From an uncultured Lachnospiraceae bacterium (GTDB taxonomy: Bacteria; Bacillota; Clostridia; Lachnospirales; Lachnospiraceae): a DNA stretch of 64,000 nucleotides. Below the pieces are notes generated by a model that searched no databases, had not been told where the DNA came from, and saw only the letters and a list, made by a program, of their open reading frames with translations. Positions within the stretch are counted from its first letter, which is position 1; each line of letters starts with the position of its first letter. The DNA lies in NCBI GenBank assembly GCA_934438085.1, contig CAKSBC010000011.1:1-64000 (forward strand). The letters run 5' to 3'. This document shows, in pieces, positions 1 to 8,367 of the stretch. Position numbers and translations under genes: made by a program.

Positions 1-43
1 CTTTTCTTGAGAAAATATCTGTTTTATCCACAAAAGAAAAAGA

Positions 44-73
44 CGTGTGAAAAAATGAAAGTTTTTTCACACG
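44..73 (-). terminator. Intrinsic terminator after csoR
   Basis: A perfect 12-bp stem (CGTGTGAAAAAA with its complement) closes a 6-nt loop. On the minus strand it is followed by a T-rich run. It lies about 30 nt past the csoR stop codon and would end that transcript. Confidence 0.85.
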
Positions 74-104
74 CCCTATTTTCATATTTAAGCACCGCTC
101 ATGC

Positions 105-380
105 TTAGCCCATATTTGCGAATCTTTCCACGGCTATTGTGAAGTCCTGGATGGTTTTGTCTGCGTCTCCGTGTTCTATTCCGTCTTTTACGCAGTGTTT
201 TATGTGCCCCTCAAGTACTACCTGTCCGACTTTATGCAGTGCCGATTTGGCAGCATTTATCTGTGACAGTATGTCTTCACATGGAACATCCTCATCTATC
301 ATCCTATCTATTGCCTGTACCTGTCCCACTACTTTTTTCAATCTGCGGTGCAGATTGTCCGCGTCCATGCATTGCCTCAT
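105..380 (-). CDS. csoR: CsoR-family metal-sensing transcriptional repressor
   Basis: A 91-residue all-helical repressor of the CsoR/RcnR/FrmR family (DUF156). Members bind operator DNA as tetramers and let go when they bind Cu(I) or another metal or reactive ligand. The copper-type ligand set is visible: Cys34 (VPCEDIL), His59 (EGHIKHC) and Cys63. This is the Cys-His-Cys arrangement of true CsoR, although sulfur- or formaldehyde-sensing relatives share part of it. The start has a strong GGGGGAGAG ribosome site. No copper ATPase or chaperone lies beside it within the window, so the regulated genes may lie beyond the left edge. The family is sure; copper as ligand is inferred from the three residues. 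Confidence 0.88.
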   Translation of the reverse strand: MRQCMDADNLHRRLKKVVGQVQAIDRMIDEDVPCEDILSQINAAKSALHKVGQVVLEGHIKHCVKDGIEHGDADKTIQDFTIAVERFANMG

Positions 381-434
381 TTTTGCTCTCCCCCATTTAT
401 AAAAACGATTGCAGCATTATATGCTTCTTTGAAT

Positions 435-1595
435 CTATTCTGTGTATATAAGCATAGCATCTCCGAAGCTGAAAAATCTATAGCGTTCTTTTACAGCTTC
501 TTCATATGCTGACATTATATGTTCTTTTCCGGCAAGTGCAGATACGAGCATGACTAATGTTGACTCCGGAAGATGGAAGTTCGTTATCAGACATTCTGTA
601 AGCTTCCATTCGTAACCCGGATAGATGAATATCGATGTCCAGCTTCCGTTAGGCTCTAATCGGTATTTCGGAATGAATCTTCCGCTTCCGTCTGTTATAA
701 AGCTAAGTCCTCTTTTTTCTTCTTTTTTGTATATACATGAGCTAAATTCTTTTTCAGCTCTTTCTATCTGATCAAGCGCGTCCTTATATTCAGGATTTTC
801 CACCGCGGCAGACTCAAGTGTTCTTGTAGATGTAGTGCCTACAGCAAATACTCTGTGTCCCGATTCAAGCGTACTGTTTACTATATCCGCAGTTTCCTGT
901 CCGACTATATAGTACTCGCTGTGCATGTGATGCTCTTCTATAACATCTACTTTAACAGGTCTGAAGGTTCCGAGTCCGACATGAAGTGTAACTCTGGCTA
1001 TCTTCACTCCCATCGCTTCTATTTCACTCAAAAGCTCCTTCGTGAAATGAAGGCCGGCCGTAGGTGCTGCAGCAGATCCGTCATGCTCGGCATACACTGT
1101 CTGGTAACGGTTTTTATCCTGAAGCTTATGTGTTATATAAGGCGGCAGAGGCATTTCTCCAAGCTTGTCGAGTACTTCCTCAAAAATACCCTCATACTCA
1201 AATTTTACAAGTCTGTTGCCGTCCTCTATCACGTCAGTTATCTCAGCCTTTAATAGTCCGTCTCCAAACTGAACTCTGGCACCGTTTTTAAGCTTCTTTC
1301 CCGGTCTTACAAGACATTCCCAGATATCACCTGCTCTCCTTTTAAGAAGCAGTATCTCAACATGAGCGCCTGTATCCTCCTTAAAGCCTAAAAGTCTCGC
1401 GGGTATTACCTTAGTATCATTAATAACAAGACAATCTCCCTCTGACAGATATTCCTTTATCTCTCTGAAATGTCTGTGTTCGGTTTTTCCTGTTTTTTTA
1501 TTAAGCACCAGAAGCCTTGACGAGCTTCTGTCCTCCAGAGGATCTTGTGCTATAAGCTCCTCCGGAAGATAATAATTAAAATCACTGAGCTTCAT
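435..1595 (-). CDS. queA: S-adenosylmethionine:tRNA ribosyltransferase-isomerase QueA
   Basis: QueA transfers and isomerises the ribosyl part of SAM onto 7-aminomethyl-7-deazaguanine in tRNA, giving epoxyqueuosine at wobble position 34. Family signatures run along the protein: the N-terminal LPEELIAQDPLEDRSSSRLL, the central AAPTAGLHFT, and the C-terminal ITNFHLPESTL. At 386 residues it is about 40 longer than the common form. The extra length is an insertion between TRTLESA and the SIFIYPGY segment, rich in charged residues. It starts at ATG behind GGAGAAG and ends a run of minus-strand genes (FtsH, carboxypeptidase, unknown protein, QueA). No other queuosine gene is nearby. Confidence 0.95.
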   Translation of the reverse strand: MKLSDFNYYLPEELIAQDPLEDRSSSRLLVLNKKTGKTEHRHFREIKEYLSEGDCLVINDTKVIPARLLGFKEDTGAHVEILLLKRRAGDIWECLVRPGKKLKNGARVQFGDGLLKAEITDVIEDGNRLVKFEYEGIFEEVLDKLGEMPLPPYITHKLQDKNRYQTVYAEHDGSAAAPTAGLHFTKELLSEIEAMGVKIARVTLHVGLGTFRPVKVDVIEEHHMHSEYYIVGQETADIVNSTLESGHRVFAVGTTSTRTLESAAVENPEYKDALDQIERAEKEFSSCIYKKEEKRGLSFITDGSGRFIPKYRLEPNGSWTSIFIYPGYEWKLTECLITNFHLPESTLVMLVSALAGKEHIMSAYEEAVKERYRFFSFGDAMLIYTE

Positions 1596-1609
1596 TGCTC
1601 TTCTCCTTT

Positions 1610-2674
1610 TTACTGAGCTGCTGTCTCAGCCGCAGCTGTATTTTCGGTATCTGCAGTGTCACTGCCTTCATCCGCAGCTGTCTCATAAACGTCTTCAGCT
1701 CCTTCGGAGGCTTCTATCGATGCTGCCTGCGCTGCTTCTGACTCTATGGTTTTAAGAGTGTCATCATCAACAAGCACTGAATCCTCAGGATTAAGGAAAA
1801 CGTCTACCTGCTGATCCGCGTCCACCTCAAGATTAGACTCCTTATAAATTTCACCGTTTAAAAATGAAGTATATATAAGTGCAATGGTGCTGTTTGAGTC
1901 AAGCGCCTCTTTAAGCTTTGCATCTGTATCAGATATCAATCCGGCAGCAAATGGTTTACCCATAAGCTTTTCTGCATAGTCTAATTTATCTTTAACCAGG
2001 TTTTCTTCAAACGTATACGTTCCGTCAGCATTTGCTCGCGCAAAGAAATACATGATTCCCGGTGCCATAGTATCGGTTCTTCTGAAGTCAATGATATATG
2101 TCACCAGACAAAATGTCTCATTTGTTTCCATGCCGGCTGCTGTATATACTTTGATGTCATTAAAGCCCTGGATCCAGGATGCCTGAGCTCTCAGTTTTTT
2201 CTCAAAAGCATCGTTGGCAGCAGTGTCATTTCTTCCGAAAAGCGTATAGAGCCTGCTGCTGTCGCTTTTAAGTCTTGCATCGAAATAATTTGCCGCAAGT
2301 TCATTGATCTCAGGAACTGCACACTCGGTAAAGCTGTCATCTTCCTCCTCTGCAAGCCTTGCCTCCTCTGCGATAGACTGTGCTTCGGCTTCGCTTGCAG
2401 CTATAGATGCTTCAAGCTGTGCCTGTGCTTCTGCTGCAGCTCTTTTTTTATTAACAGTCAAAACAACAGCAATGACAACCAGAACGGCAATGACAATAAG
2501 TCCTATTGTCACGAAGCGTTTTTTGCCTTCCTCATCATCCGGATACTGCTTTATACCCGGATCCTTATTAACTTCGCGTCCGCTGTTTCTTGCCTTGACG
2601 ACATTTTCCTGTGATTCTTTAAGAGCCTCTTCAGCCTCTTCTAGCGAATCAAATCTTATATCACGCTTACTCAA
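1610..2674 (-). CDS. Unknown single-pass membrane protein with acidic tail
   Basis: I do not recognise this 354-residue protein. It has a charged cytoplasmic N-terminus (about 1-52), one transmembrane helix (about 53-73), an Ala/Glu-rich probable coiled coil (about 77-115), a folded extracellular part (about 120-290), and an Ala/Glu/Asp/Thr-rich tail. The extracellular part contains Tyr/Phe-rich strands such as CLVTYIIDF and GIMYFFARA, suggesting an alpha/beta fold of the NTF2 kind, which is only a guess. The start must be TTG (about 7 nt after the upstream stop) because no in-frame ATG is available there. It sits between the wall carboxypeptidase and queA, so an envelope role is plausible. 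Confidence 0.75.
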   Translation of the reverse strand: MSKRDIRFDSLEEAEEALKESQENVVKARNSGREVNKDPGIKQYPDDEEGKKRFVTIGLIVIAVLVVIAVVLTVNKKRAAAEAQAQLEASIAASEAEAQSIAEEARLAEEEDDSFTECAVPEINELAANYFDARLKSDSSRLYTLFGRNDTAANDAFEKKLRAQASWIQGFNDIKVYTAAGMETNETFCLVTYIIDFRRTDTMAPGIMYFFARANADGTYTFEENLVKDKLDYAEKLMGKPFAAGLISDTDAKLKEALDSNSTIALIYTSFLNGEIYKESNLEVDADQQVDVFLNPEDSVLVDDDTLKTIESEAAQAASIEASEGAEDVYETAADEGSDTADTENTAAAETAAQ

Positions 2675-2680
2675 TTGGCA

Positions 2681-4225
2681 TTAACCTACCTTTTTTACAT
2701 AAACACCGTTTGCATCCACCTGATACTTATTGTCTATTGTAGTATTTCTGGCCATTGTTCCGTCATTCTGCATGTAGTATGACTTTCCGTCCTGTGCAAC
2801 CCACTTATTCTTTACCATAGCTCCGTTTTCAGGATTGAAGTAATAAACAGAACCGTTTGTAAATGACTTCCAGCCTGTGCACATGATGCCTGTTCCGTCG
2901 AAGAAATATGAGCTTCCGTTAACATCAAGCCACTCATTTGCGCAATAGCTTCCGTTTGCCTTCTTGTATTTATAGTGTCCGTCAGATGTCTTTTCCCATG
3001 CTCCGCCGGCGTTGCTGCTTACAACAGATGCACTGTTTGTGCTTGTGCCTGTAGCTGTAAGCTTTGTGCCATACTCATAAAGAGCTCTTGCATCCTTAAA
3101 CTGATTAGGTGAGCTGGCCTTAAATACGACTGCAACAAGCTCTCTGCCGTTGATAGTTGCAGCGGAAGCAAGACAGCTTCCTGCCTTTGAGGTATATCCT
3201 GTCTTTCCTCCGATATAGCCTGTAAGAGCATCCGTGCCGCCTTTTACGAACTTGCAGGTATTTGTTATTGTAAGCTCGCCTCTGTTGGCAGTCTTAGGAA
3301 GCTTGTAGCTGTATTTCTGGCTGATAGTTCTTACTGTATCATTTGCTAATGCAGCTCTTGTTATAAGAGCCATATCACGAACTGTTGTGTAATGGTTTGA
3401 ATTGTTAAGTCCGCTGGCATTTTCAAAATGAGTATTTGTGCAGCCAAGCTCTGCAGCCTTCTGATTCATGAGTGCTGCAAAGTTTGAAGCAGAGCCTGAT
3501 ACGCTCTCTCCTAATGCATTTGCAACCTCGCATGCGGATCTGAGTAATACCGCATGAAGAGCGTCATTTACAGACATTGTATCCCCTGCCTTCATACCTG
3601 CAGTAGTAGCACCGCTCTCAAGTCCGTTTACTGCTGAAGAATTAAATTTAACAGTGTCAGTAAGATTTAACTTCTCTGCTGCAAGCAATGAAGTCATAAG
3701 CTTGGTCGTAGATGCAGGATAAAGCTTCTCATCTGCATTCTTCTCGAAAAGTATCTGTCCGGTTGCTGCATCCATAAGTATAGCTGCCTCTGCGGTTACA
3801 GAAGGCTTTGCTATGCTCTGATCTATCGTGATCTGTGATGAAGTCTGTGTCTGTGTATTTGTGTTAGATGGTGCAGCTGTGCTTCCCTGCTGAGTTGTAT
3901 TCTGTGTTGAGCTTCCGCCGCCCGGTCCGATAGTGCTTATATGGTCTGTTGCATTAAGGCTTGTTGCTGCATTGTAGACAAAAACACCGTTTTCATTGAG
4001 TGGCTTTGTCTCTGTCGGGCCTGTCTGGCTGATGACATTATTGCCTGAATTAGGTGAGTAGATAATATTTGTGCCGGACTTTGTTATGCTGTTCTGTGAG
4101 CTGCTTACTGATGTATTATCTCCCGGTGCATTTGCCACCTCAACAGTGTCTGCAAATGCAGTCTGGCTCATGAGCATTGAGCCCATAACAGCTATTGCCG
4201 CAATACGGCTGATTTTCTTTATCAT
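2681..4225 (-). CDS. Serine D,D-carboxypeptidase with C-terminal cell-wall-binding repeats
   Basis: A secreted S11 penicillin-binding protein that would trim the terminal D-Ala from peptidoglycan stem peptides. It has a signal peptide (1-25, ending AFADT), a Ser/Thr/Asn/Gln-rich linker to about 140, the S11 domain with SxxK as STTK (172-175) and KTG (341-343), and aromatic/Gly wall-binding repeats (409-514: GWKSF, YYFNPENGAM, YYMQNDGTM). The second motif reads SAC (230-232) instead of the usual SxN, so the Asn is replaced by Cys. Its start overlaps the ftsH stop by 4 nt, and it has a GAGGAG ribosome site inside ftsH, implying translational coupling. The second carboxypeptidase in this window has the normal SAN. 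Confidence 0.92.
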   Translation of the reverse strand: MIKKISRIAAIAVMGSMLMSQTAFADTVEVANAPGDNTSVSSSQNSITKSGTNIIYSPNSGNNVISQTGPTETKPLNENGVFVYNAATSLNATDHISTIGPGGGSSTQNTTQQGSTAAPSNTNTQTQTSSQITIDQSIAKPSVTAEAAILMDAATGQILFEKNADEKLYPASTTKLMTSLLAAEKLNLTDTVKFNSSAVNGLESGATTAGMKAGDTMSVNDALHAVLLRSACEVANALGESVSGSASNFAALMNQKAAELGCTNTHFENASGLNNSNHYTTVRDMALITRAALANDTVRTISQKYSYKLPKTANRGELTITNTCKFVKGGTDALTGYIGGKTGYTSKAGSCLASAATINGRELVAVVFKASSPNQFKDARALYEYGTKLTATGTSTNSASVVSSNAGGAWEKTSDGHYKYKKANGSYCANEWLDVNGSSYFFDGTGIMCTGWKSFTNGSVYYFNPENGAMVKNKWVAQDGKSYYMQNDGTMARNTTIDNKYQVDANGVYVKKVG

Positions 4226-6468
4226 TTCTTATTCTCCTCATTATTCAAATCAGACTGACCCGGTAAATGTATCTGAGCCTCTCTCATTGCATCTTCCCAG
4301 CTGTCCTTTTTCTTTGTTTCTTTATCTTCAGCAGATCTGTGCTCAGCTTTGCTTTTTGAAGAAGTTTCATAAAGCTCGCGTGCACTGTCTGCCGCATTAA
4401 CATTTACAGTATCATTCGTTACTGCTGAAGCTTCACCGGTTATGATATCATTACCGTCTGCTTTATCCGGATCTGTATTGGTATCCGAATTAATATCTAA
4501 AGCTCCTGCAGCATCGGTATTCTCGGAATCCGGCTCGTCCACGGATGTAATGCAGGATGACGATGTCATATTTATCTCGTCATCATTATCTCCGGATCCG
4601 TTCCTCACCTTTCCGAGTATATCCATGAATTCTTTTCCGGTTATGGTTTCCTTTTCTATAAGATAAGCAGCTATCTTATGGAGTGCCTCCATGTTCTCGC
4701 TCAGTATGCGCTTGGATTCTGCATATGCCTTATCAAGCATAAGCTTTACTTCATTATCTATATCTGTAGCTGTCTGCTCTCCGCACTCAAGAACATTTCT
4801 TCCTGAAAGGTACATATCCTGCACTCTGGCAAGACCCATAAGACCGAACTTTTCGCTCATTCCGTATCTTGTTATCATATTGCGGGCAAGATCGGTGGCC
4901 TTTTCAATATCGTTTGAAGCTCCGGTCGTAACGGAATCGAATATAAGCTCTTCCGCAGCTCTTCCTCCGAGAGTTGTGACAAGCATTGCCTCAAGCTCTT
5001 TCTTGGTGTTGAGATACTTTTCCTCTTCAGGAACCTGCATAACATAGCCGAGTGCTCCCATAGTTCTCGGAACTATGGTTATCTTCTGAACCGGCTCAGC
5101 ATCCTTCTGAACCGCAGCTATAAGCGCATGTCCTACCTCATGGTAAGAAACTATACGTCTTTCTTCCTGAGAAAGTATCCTGTCCTTCTTTTCCTTACCG
5201 ACAAGCACGACCTCAACAGCCTCAAACAGATCCTTCTGGCTTACAGCCTTTCGTCCGTTCTTTACAGCTGTTATCGCAGCCTCATTCATCATGTTCGCAA
5301 GGTCTGCTCCGACAGCACCGCTGGTAGCAAGACCTATTTCCTCAAAGTCAACTGTCTCATCAAGCTTAACGCCCTTGGAATGAACCTTGAGAATGTTAAC
5401 CCTTCCCTTAAGGTCAGGCTTCTCAACTATAACTCTTCTGTCGAAACGTCCCGGTCTTAACAGTGCCGGATCAAGTATCTCCGGTCTGTTTGTGGCTCCG
5501 AGCACCATAATGCCGGTTCCCGGATCGAATCCGTCCATCTCCGAAAGCAGCTGGTTAAGAGTCTGTTCTCTCTCGTCATTTCCGCCGCCGTACCTTGAAT
5601 CTCTGGATTTACCTATGGCATCTATCTCATCAATAAACACTATGCACGGTGCCACCGCATTTGCCTGCTTAAAGAGATCTCTTACTCTCGAAGCACCTAC
5701 ACCCACAAACATTTCAACGAAATCAGAGCCTGTGAGTGAGAAAAACGGAACCTTTGCTTCTCCTGCAACAGCCTTTGCAAGAAGTGTTTTACCTGTTCCC
5801 GGAGGCCCCACAAGCAAAGCTCCTTTAGGAAGCTTGGCACCTATGCTCTTATACTTGGCAGGATCGTGAAGGAAATCCACTATCTCTACAAGAGATTCCT
5901 TAGCCTCGTCCTCTCCGGCAACATCTGCAAAGGTCACCCCGGTCGACTTCTGCATATATACCTTGGCATTGGATTTGCCGACTCCCATTACTCCTCCGCT
6001 TCCGCCGCCCATGCGTCTCATCATGAAGCTCATGAACATAAATATACAAGCAAACGGAAGCACTACTCCTATAATAATATCCCAGAAAAATCCGCTTGAA
6101 TCCGGCTTATCCTTATATATAGTAATGCCGTGATCCAAAAGCATCTGTGTGCGCCCCGGATCATCCATAAGATAAGTATAATAGCTTATAAGCGGTGAAT
6201 AATCCTCCGCTTCCTTCTTTGTAACTATAGAGATCTTGTTGTTATTGACATGTACAGACTCAACCTCGTCCTTTTCAACCATGTCGTAGAAGGTATCATA
6301 AGATACTTCCTTGGTTGATTTGTCCTGAATGAGTGCTCTGCCATAGTTCATTATAAAAAATGCAATGCATCCTACCGTAAACAGCAGAAGCAGACTTTGT
6401 ATAAGATCCGGTCCGTTATCACGGTTCTTCCTGCCGTTGTTTCTGTTATCTGATTGATTAATACTCAT
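4222..6468 (-). CDS. ftsH: ATP-dependent membrane zinc protease FtsH
   Basis: FtsH unfolds and degrades membrane and short-lived cytosolic proteins. Two transmembrane helices (about 22-42 and 127-150) flank an extracytoplasmic domain. The AAA+ domain has Walker A GPPGTGKT (221-228), Walker B IVFIDE (276-281) and the second region of homology ending RPGRFDR. The zinc site is HEVGH (443-447), a conservative variant of the usual HEAGH. The 748-residue length is above the usual 600-660 because of an acidic Asp/Ser/Asn/Thr-rich tail from about 610. It follows the Gx membrane protein by 68 nt and overlaps the carboxypeptidase by 4 nt, so the three are probably cotranscribed. Confidence 0.97.
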   Translation of the reverse strand: MSINQSDNRNNGRKNRDNGPDLIQSLLLLFTVGCIAFFIMNYGRALIQDKSTKEVSYDTFYDMVEKDEVESVHVNNNKISIVTKKEAEDYSPLISYYTYLMDDPGRTQMLLDHGITIYKDKPDSSGFFWDIIIGVVLPFACIFMFMSFMMRRMGGGSGGVMGVGKSNAKVYMQKSTGVTFADVAGEDEAKESLVEIVDFLHDPAKYKSIGAKLPKGALLVGPPGTGKTLLAKAVAGEAKVPFFSLTGSDFVEMFVGVGASRVRDLFKQANAVAPCIVFIDEIDAIGKSRDSRYGGGNDEREQTLNQLLSEMDGFDPGTGIMVLGATNRPEILDPALLRPGRFDRRVIVEKPDLKGRVNILKVHSKGVKLDETVDFEEIGLATSGAVGADLANMMNEAAITAVKNGRKAVSQKDLFEAVEVVLVGKEKKDRILSQEERRIVSYHEVGHALIAAVQKDAEPVQKITIVPRTMGALGYVMQVPEEEKYLNTKKELEAMLVTTLGGRAAEELIFDSVTTGASNDIEKATDLARNMITRYGMSEKFGLMGLARVQDMYLSGRNVLECGEQTATDIDNEVKLMLDKAYAESKRILSENMEALHKIAAYLIEKETITGKEFMDILGKVRNGSGDNDDEINMTSSSCITSVDEPDSENTDAAGALDINSDTNTDPDKADGNDIITGEASAVTNDTVNVNAADSARELYETSSKSKAEHRSAEDKETKKKDSWEDAMREAQIHLPGQSDLNNEENKK

Positions 6469-6536
6469 TAAACTGTAACCTTTTACGTAATTTTAGTTAA
6501 TTTTCGTCAAATACTAATTTTAACATACTAAAGTAT

Positions 6537-7067
6537 TTAATTCCATATATTGCCGAACTGTTTTTTGATGACAGGTGACAGCCTTTTCAGAAGCTCAGCT
6601 CCTAAAGCACCTACAAACAGACCGGATAAAATACCGCTGAGCATAAGGACCGGAAGATATGAGAAAACATAAGCATTTGTAACTATAGCTGCTGCAGCAA
6701 GCTGTCCGACATTATGCATTACACCTCCGATACAGCTCACTCCGAAAATGCTGAAATGTCCGTTCTTTTTTAACAGGACCATAGCTGTCATGCTGAACAA
6801 AAGCCCAAATGCCGAATAAAGTATTGCAAACAGATTTCCGAACATAAAACCCGAAAGCAATATCCTCATTATATTAACTATCAGCGCCGGTACGGTGCCG
6901 CAATTATAAAGGAGCAATAAGGTGACTATATTGGGCAGACCGATTTTTGCTCCCGGTATGCCTATATTTATCGGAAAAACAGACTCGATATATGAAAGCA
7001 CTAATCCCGCAGCAAGCGTCAGTGCACAGAAAACTGTTTTTTTAGTAATATCAGAACGATTATTCAT
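6537..7067 (-). CDS. Gx transporter / heptaprenyl diphosphate synthase component I-like membrane protein
   Basis: A 176-residue, very hydrophobic protein with about five transmembrane helices, resembling family PF07456 (Hpre_diP_synt_I, also annotated Gx transporter). The motif PGAKIGLPNIVTLLLLY and the run FMFGNLFAILYSAFG match the family. The older prenyl-synthase name comes from gene context in other bacteria; the sequence looks more like an ECF-type substrate-binding membrane subunit, and the substrate is unknown. No ribosome site precedes the ATG. Instead a TATAAT box ends 8 nt upstream, so the mRNA probably starts at the ATG itself. It is the first gene of the ftsH operon. Confidence 0.8.
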   Translation of the reverse strand: MNNRSDITKKTVFCALTLAAGLVLSYIESVFPINIGIPGAKIGLPNIVTLLLLYNCGTVPALIVNIMRILLSGFMFGNLFAILYSAFGLLFSMTAMVLLKKNGHFSIFGVSCIGGVMHNVGQLAAAAIVTNAYVFSYLPVLMLSGILSGLFVGALGAELLKRLSPVIKKQFGNIWN

Positions 7068-7083
7068 AAAGGTGATTATAACA
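7065..7083 (-). promoter_or_regulatory. Extended -10 promoter giving a probable leaderless mRNA
   Basis: On the minus strand the sequence reads TGT-TATAAT-CACCTTT-ATG. This is a perfect extended -10 (TGnTATAAT), and the A of ATG falls exactly 7 nt after the box, where transcription would start. No Shine-Dalgarno sequence is present. Confidence 0.65.
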
Positions 7084-7150
7084 CATAAGACATCTTTGAT
7101 TTAGAATATCAATCAAGTTGTAATAAAATTTATTGTTTAAAATAAGAAAA

Positions 7151-7183
7151 GCTGCTGCACAGCCATTTAAGCCATACAGCAGC
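7151..7183 (-). terminator. Terminator after the cold-shock gene
   Basis: Perfect 7-bp stem GCTGCTG/CAGCAGC with a 19-nt loop, followed on the minus strand by TTTTCTTATTTT. It lies about 90 nt after the cold-shock stop codon and separates it from the ftsH operon. Confidence 0.7.
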
Positions 7184-7273
7184 ATTCGTAATCTTACAGT
7201 AAGTTTTTGCCAATTGATTTATACCATAATGCCCATTATATAAATAAATGATTGAACAAAATCGTAGTGAAGA

Positions 7274-7471
7274 TCAGATCCTGGTTACACCTGTTGCCTG
7301 AGGTCCCTTGCTTCCCTCTGTTATCTCAAACTCAACAGCCTGACCGTCTTCAAGAGTTTTGAAGCCCTCCATTACAAGTCCTGAGTAATGAACGAAAACG
7401 TCGTTGCCGTCCTCTGTTGAGATAAAACCGTAACCCTTCTGGTTGTTAAACCATTTAACTGTGCCTTTCAT
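7274..7471 (-). CDS. CspA-type cold-shock RNA chaperone
   Basis: A 65-residue single cold-shock domain (OB fold) that binds single-stranded RNA or DNA and melts RNA secondary structure. RNP1 is KGYGFI and RNP2 is VFVHYS, where Tyr replaces the usual Phe. It opens with the family hallmark MKGTVKWFN. The AACAGGAGG ribosome site is strong. It is a one-gene transcript with its own TTGACA promoter and a downstream hairpin terminator. Cold regulation cannot be read from the sequence; many clostridial paralogues are constitutive. Confidence 0.96.
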   Translation of the reverse strand: MKGTVKWFNNQKGYGFISTEDGNDVFVHYSGLVMEGFKTLEDGQAVEFEITEGSKGPQATGVTRI

Positions 7472-7521
7472 AGTGCCTCCTGTTGCTATTTGTTAGCGTC
7501 AATATTTATAACGCTATATAG

Positions 7522-7550
7522 AAAGTATCATCATATTTAGGCAATGTCAA
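7522..7550 (-). promoter_or_regulatory. Promoter of the cold-shock gene
   Basis: A perfect -35 box TTGACA (7545-7550) is followed after 17 nt by a weak -10 (TACTTT, 7522-7527). A slightly shifted GATACT is an alternative. The predicted 5' untranslated region is about 45 nt, much shorter than that of E. coli cspA. Confidence 0.55.
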
Positions 7551-7709
7551 CCATTATCGTATTTTATTTCGTGTTTTATTTATACAAAATATCCAAAGTG
7601 TGTGTTTTTGTTATTACCTCAATTATCATCAACTGTTGCCTTCACATATACGTATGTAAACAGGGCTTATATAAACATAAAGCGTGCAGACAGAGCTTAT
7701 GTAAATACA

Positions 7710-7754
7710 AAGATCCCCAATGTACTCGTAAGTTGCGAATACATCAGGGATCTT
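7710..7754 (-). terminator. Terminator after the SEC-C gene
   Basis: A long two-part hairpin: outer stem AAGATCCC/GGGATCTT (8 bp) and inner stem TGTACTCG/CGAATACA with one mismatch. On the minus strand it is followed by TTGTATTTAC, a weak U tract. It lies 45 nt beyond the SEC-C stop. Confidence 0.6.
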
Positions 7755-7798
7755 GAATTCATTTTATTAAGGATAGCTTTATCTGATTAAGATAGCTC

Positions 7799-8311
7799 TT
7801 ATGCGTTCTTACCGCAGCACTTCTTGTACTTCTTACCGCTTCCGCACGGACATGGATCATTAGGATAAACCTTCTTGCCCTCTCTCTTAACGGTTCCGGA
7901 GATCTTATTGTTGTGATAAAGCTCCTTTCTCTTCTCCTCTGAAAGGATAGCATCCCACTCAGGAAGCTCATAGAGCCAGTTTGCCTTTGCGCCTACCATG
8001 TTATAGTAAAGCATCTCAGGGTCGATCTCTATCTTTAATACGGTGCTCTCATCCATAGTATCGATAGGGTTATGATAGCCCTTAAGAGAATCATCAATAC
8101 CATCAATGAAGCCTGTCATGATCTCGATATCTGTACCGAACTCAGCTGCAAGCTCTCCGATAGTTCCCTCGTAAACCTTTGCAGGATCCTTGAGTATACG
8201 CTCATAGATGCCCTTTTCAATAGCAAAGTATGTGTTCCAAAGCTGATCTCTCTGCTTTGCATCCAGCACATCGCCGTATGCCTTTGTTCTCCACTGCTCC
8301 AATAATGTCAT
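7799..8311 (-). CDS. SEC-C zinc-motif protein of unknown function
   Basis: A 170-residue protein whose last 20 residues form a classic SEC-C zinc site, CPCGSGKKYKKCCGK. The rest (1-145) is helical with many acidic and aromatic residues and resembles no domain I can name. In SecA this motif binds zinc and contacts SecB and the ribosome. Stand-alone SEC-C proteins are common in clostridia and are thought to attach to the translation or secretion machinery. It appears to be a single-gene transcript, with AAGGAGAG about 11 nt before ATG and its own terminator. Confidence 0.85.
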   Translation of the reverse strand: MTLLEQWRTKAYGDVLDAKQRDQLWNTYFAIEKGIYERILKDPAKVYEGTIGELAAEFGTDIEIMTGFIDGIDDSLKGYHNPIDTMDESTVLKIEIDPEMLYYNMVGAKANWLYELPEWDAILSEEKRKELYHNNKISGTVKREGKKVYPNDPCPCGSGKKYKKCCGKNA

Positions 8312-8367
8312 TTATATGTCTCTCCTTATTGTAGATCAAATTTAACTTATATATTATAAATGATTTA

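Larger units (their letters stand above)
7472..7798. other. Intergenic region between cold-shock and SEC-C genes
   Basis: This 327-bp stretch holds the cold-shock promoter, an AT-rich segment with two imperfect 23-bp direct repeats (7660-7682 and 7690-7712, about 83% identical, 30-bp period), and the SEC-C terminator. A 70-codon plus-strand frame crosses it but has no ribosome site or recognisable product, so I do not call it a gene. Confidence 0.6.

Noticed and set aside
5387..5869. A 160-codon plus-strand frame opposite ftsH
   Set aside because: Antisense to the AAA+ domain with Ser/Pro-rich composition. The minus strand is certainly ftsH.
7544..7756. A 70-codon plus-strand frame in the cold-shock gap
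   Set aside because: It contains imperfect direct repeats and part of the terminator hairpin, and lacks a ribosome site; random ORF in AT-rich sequence.
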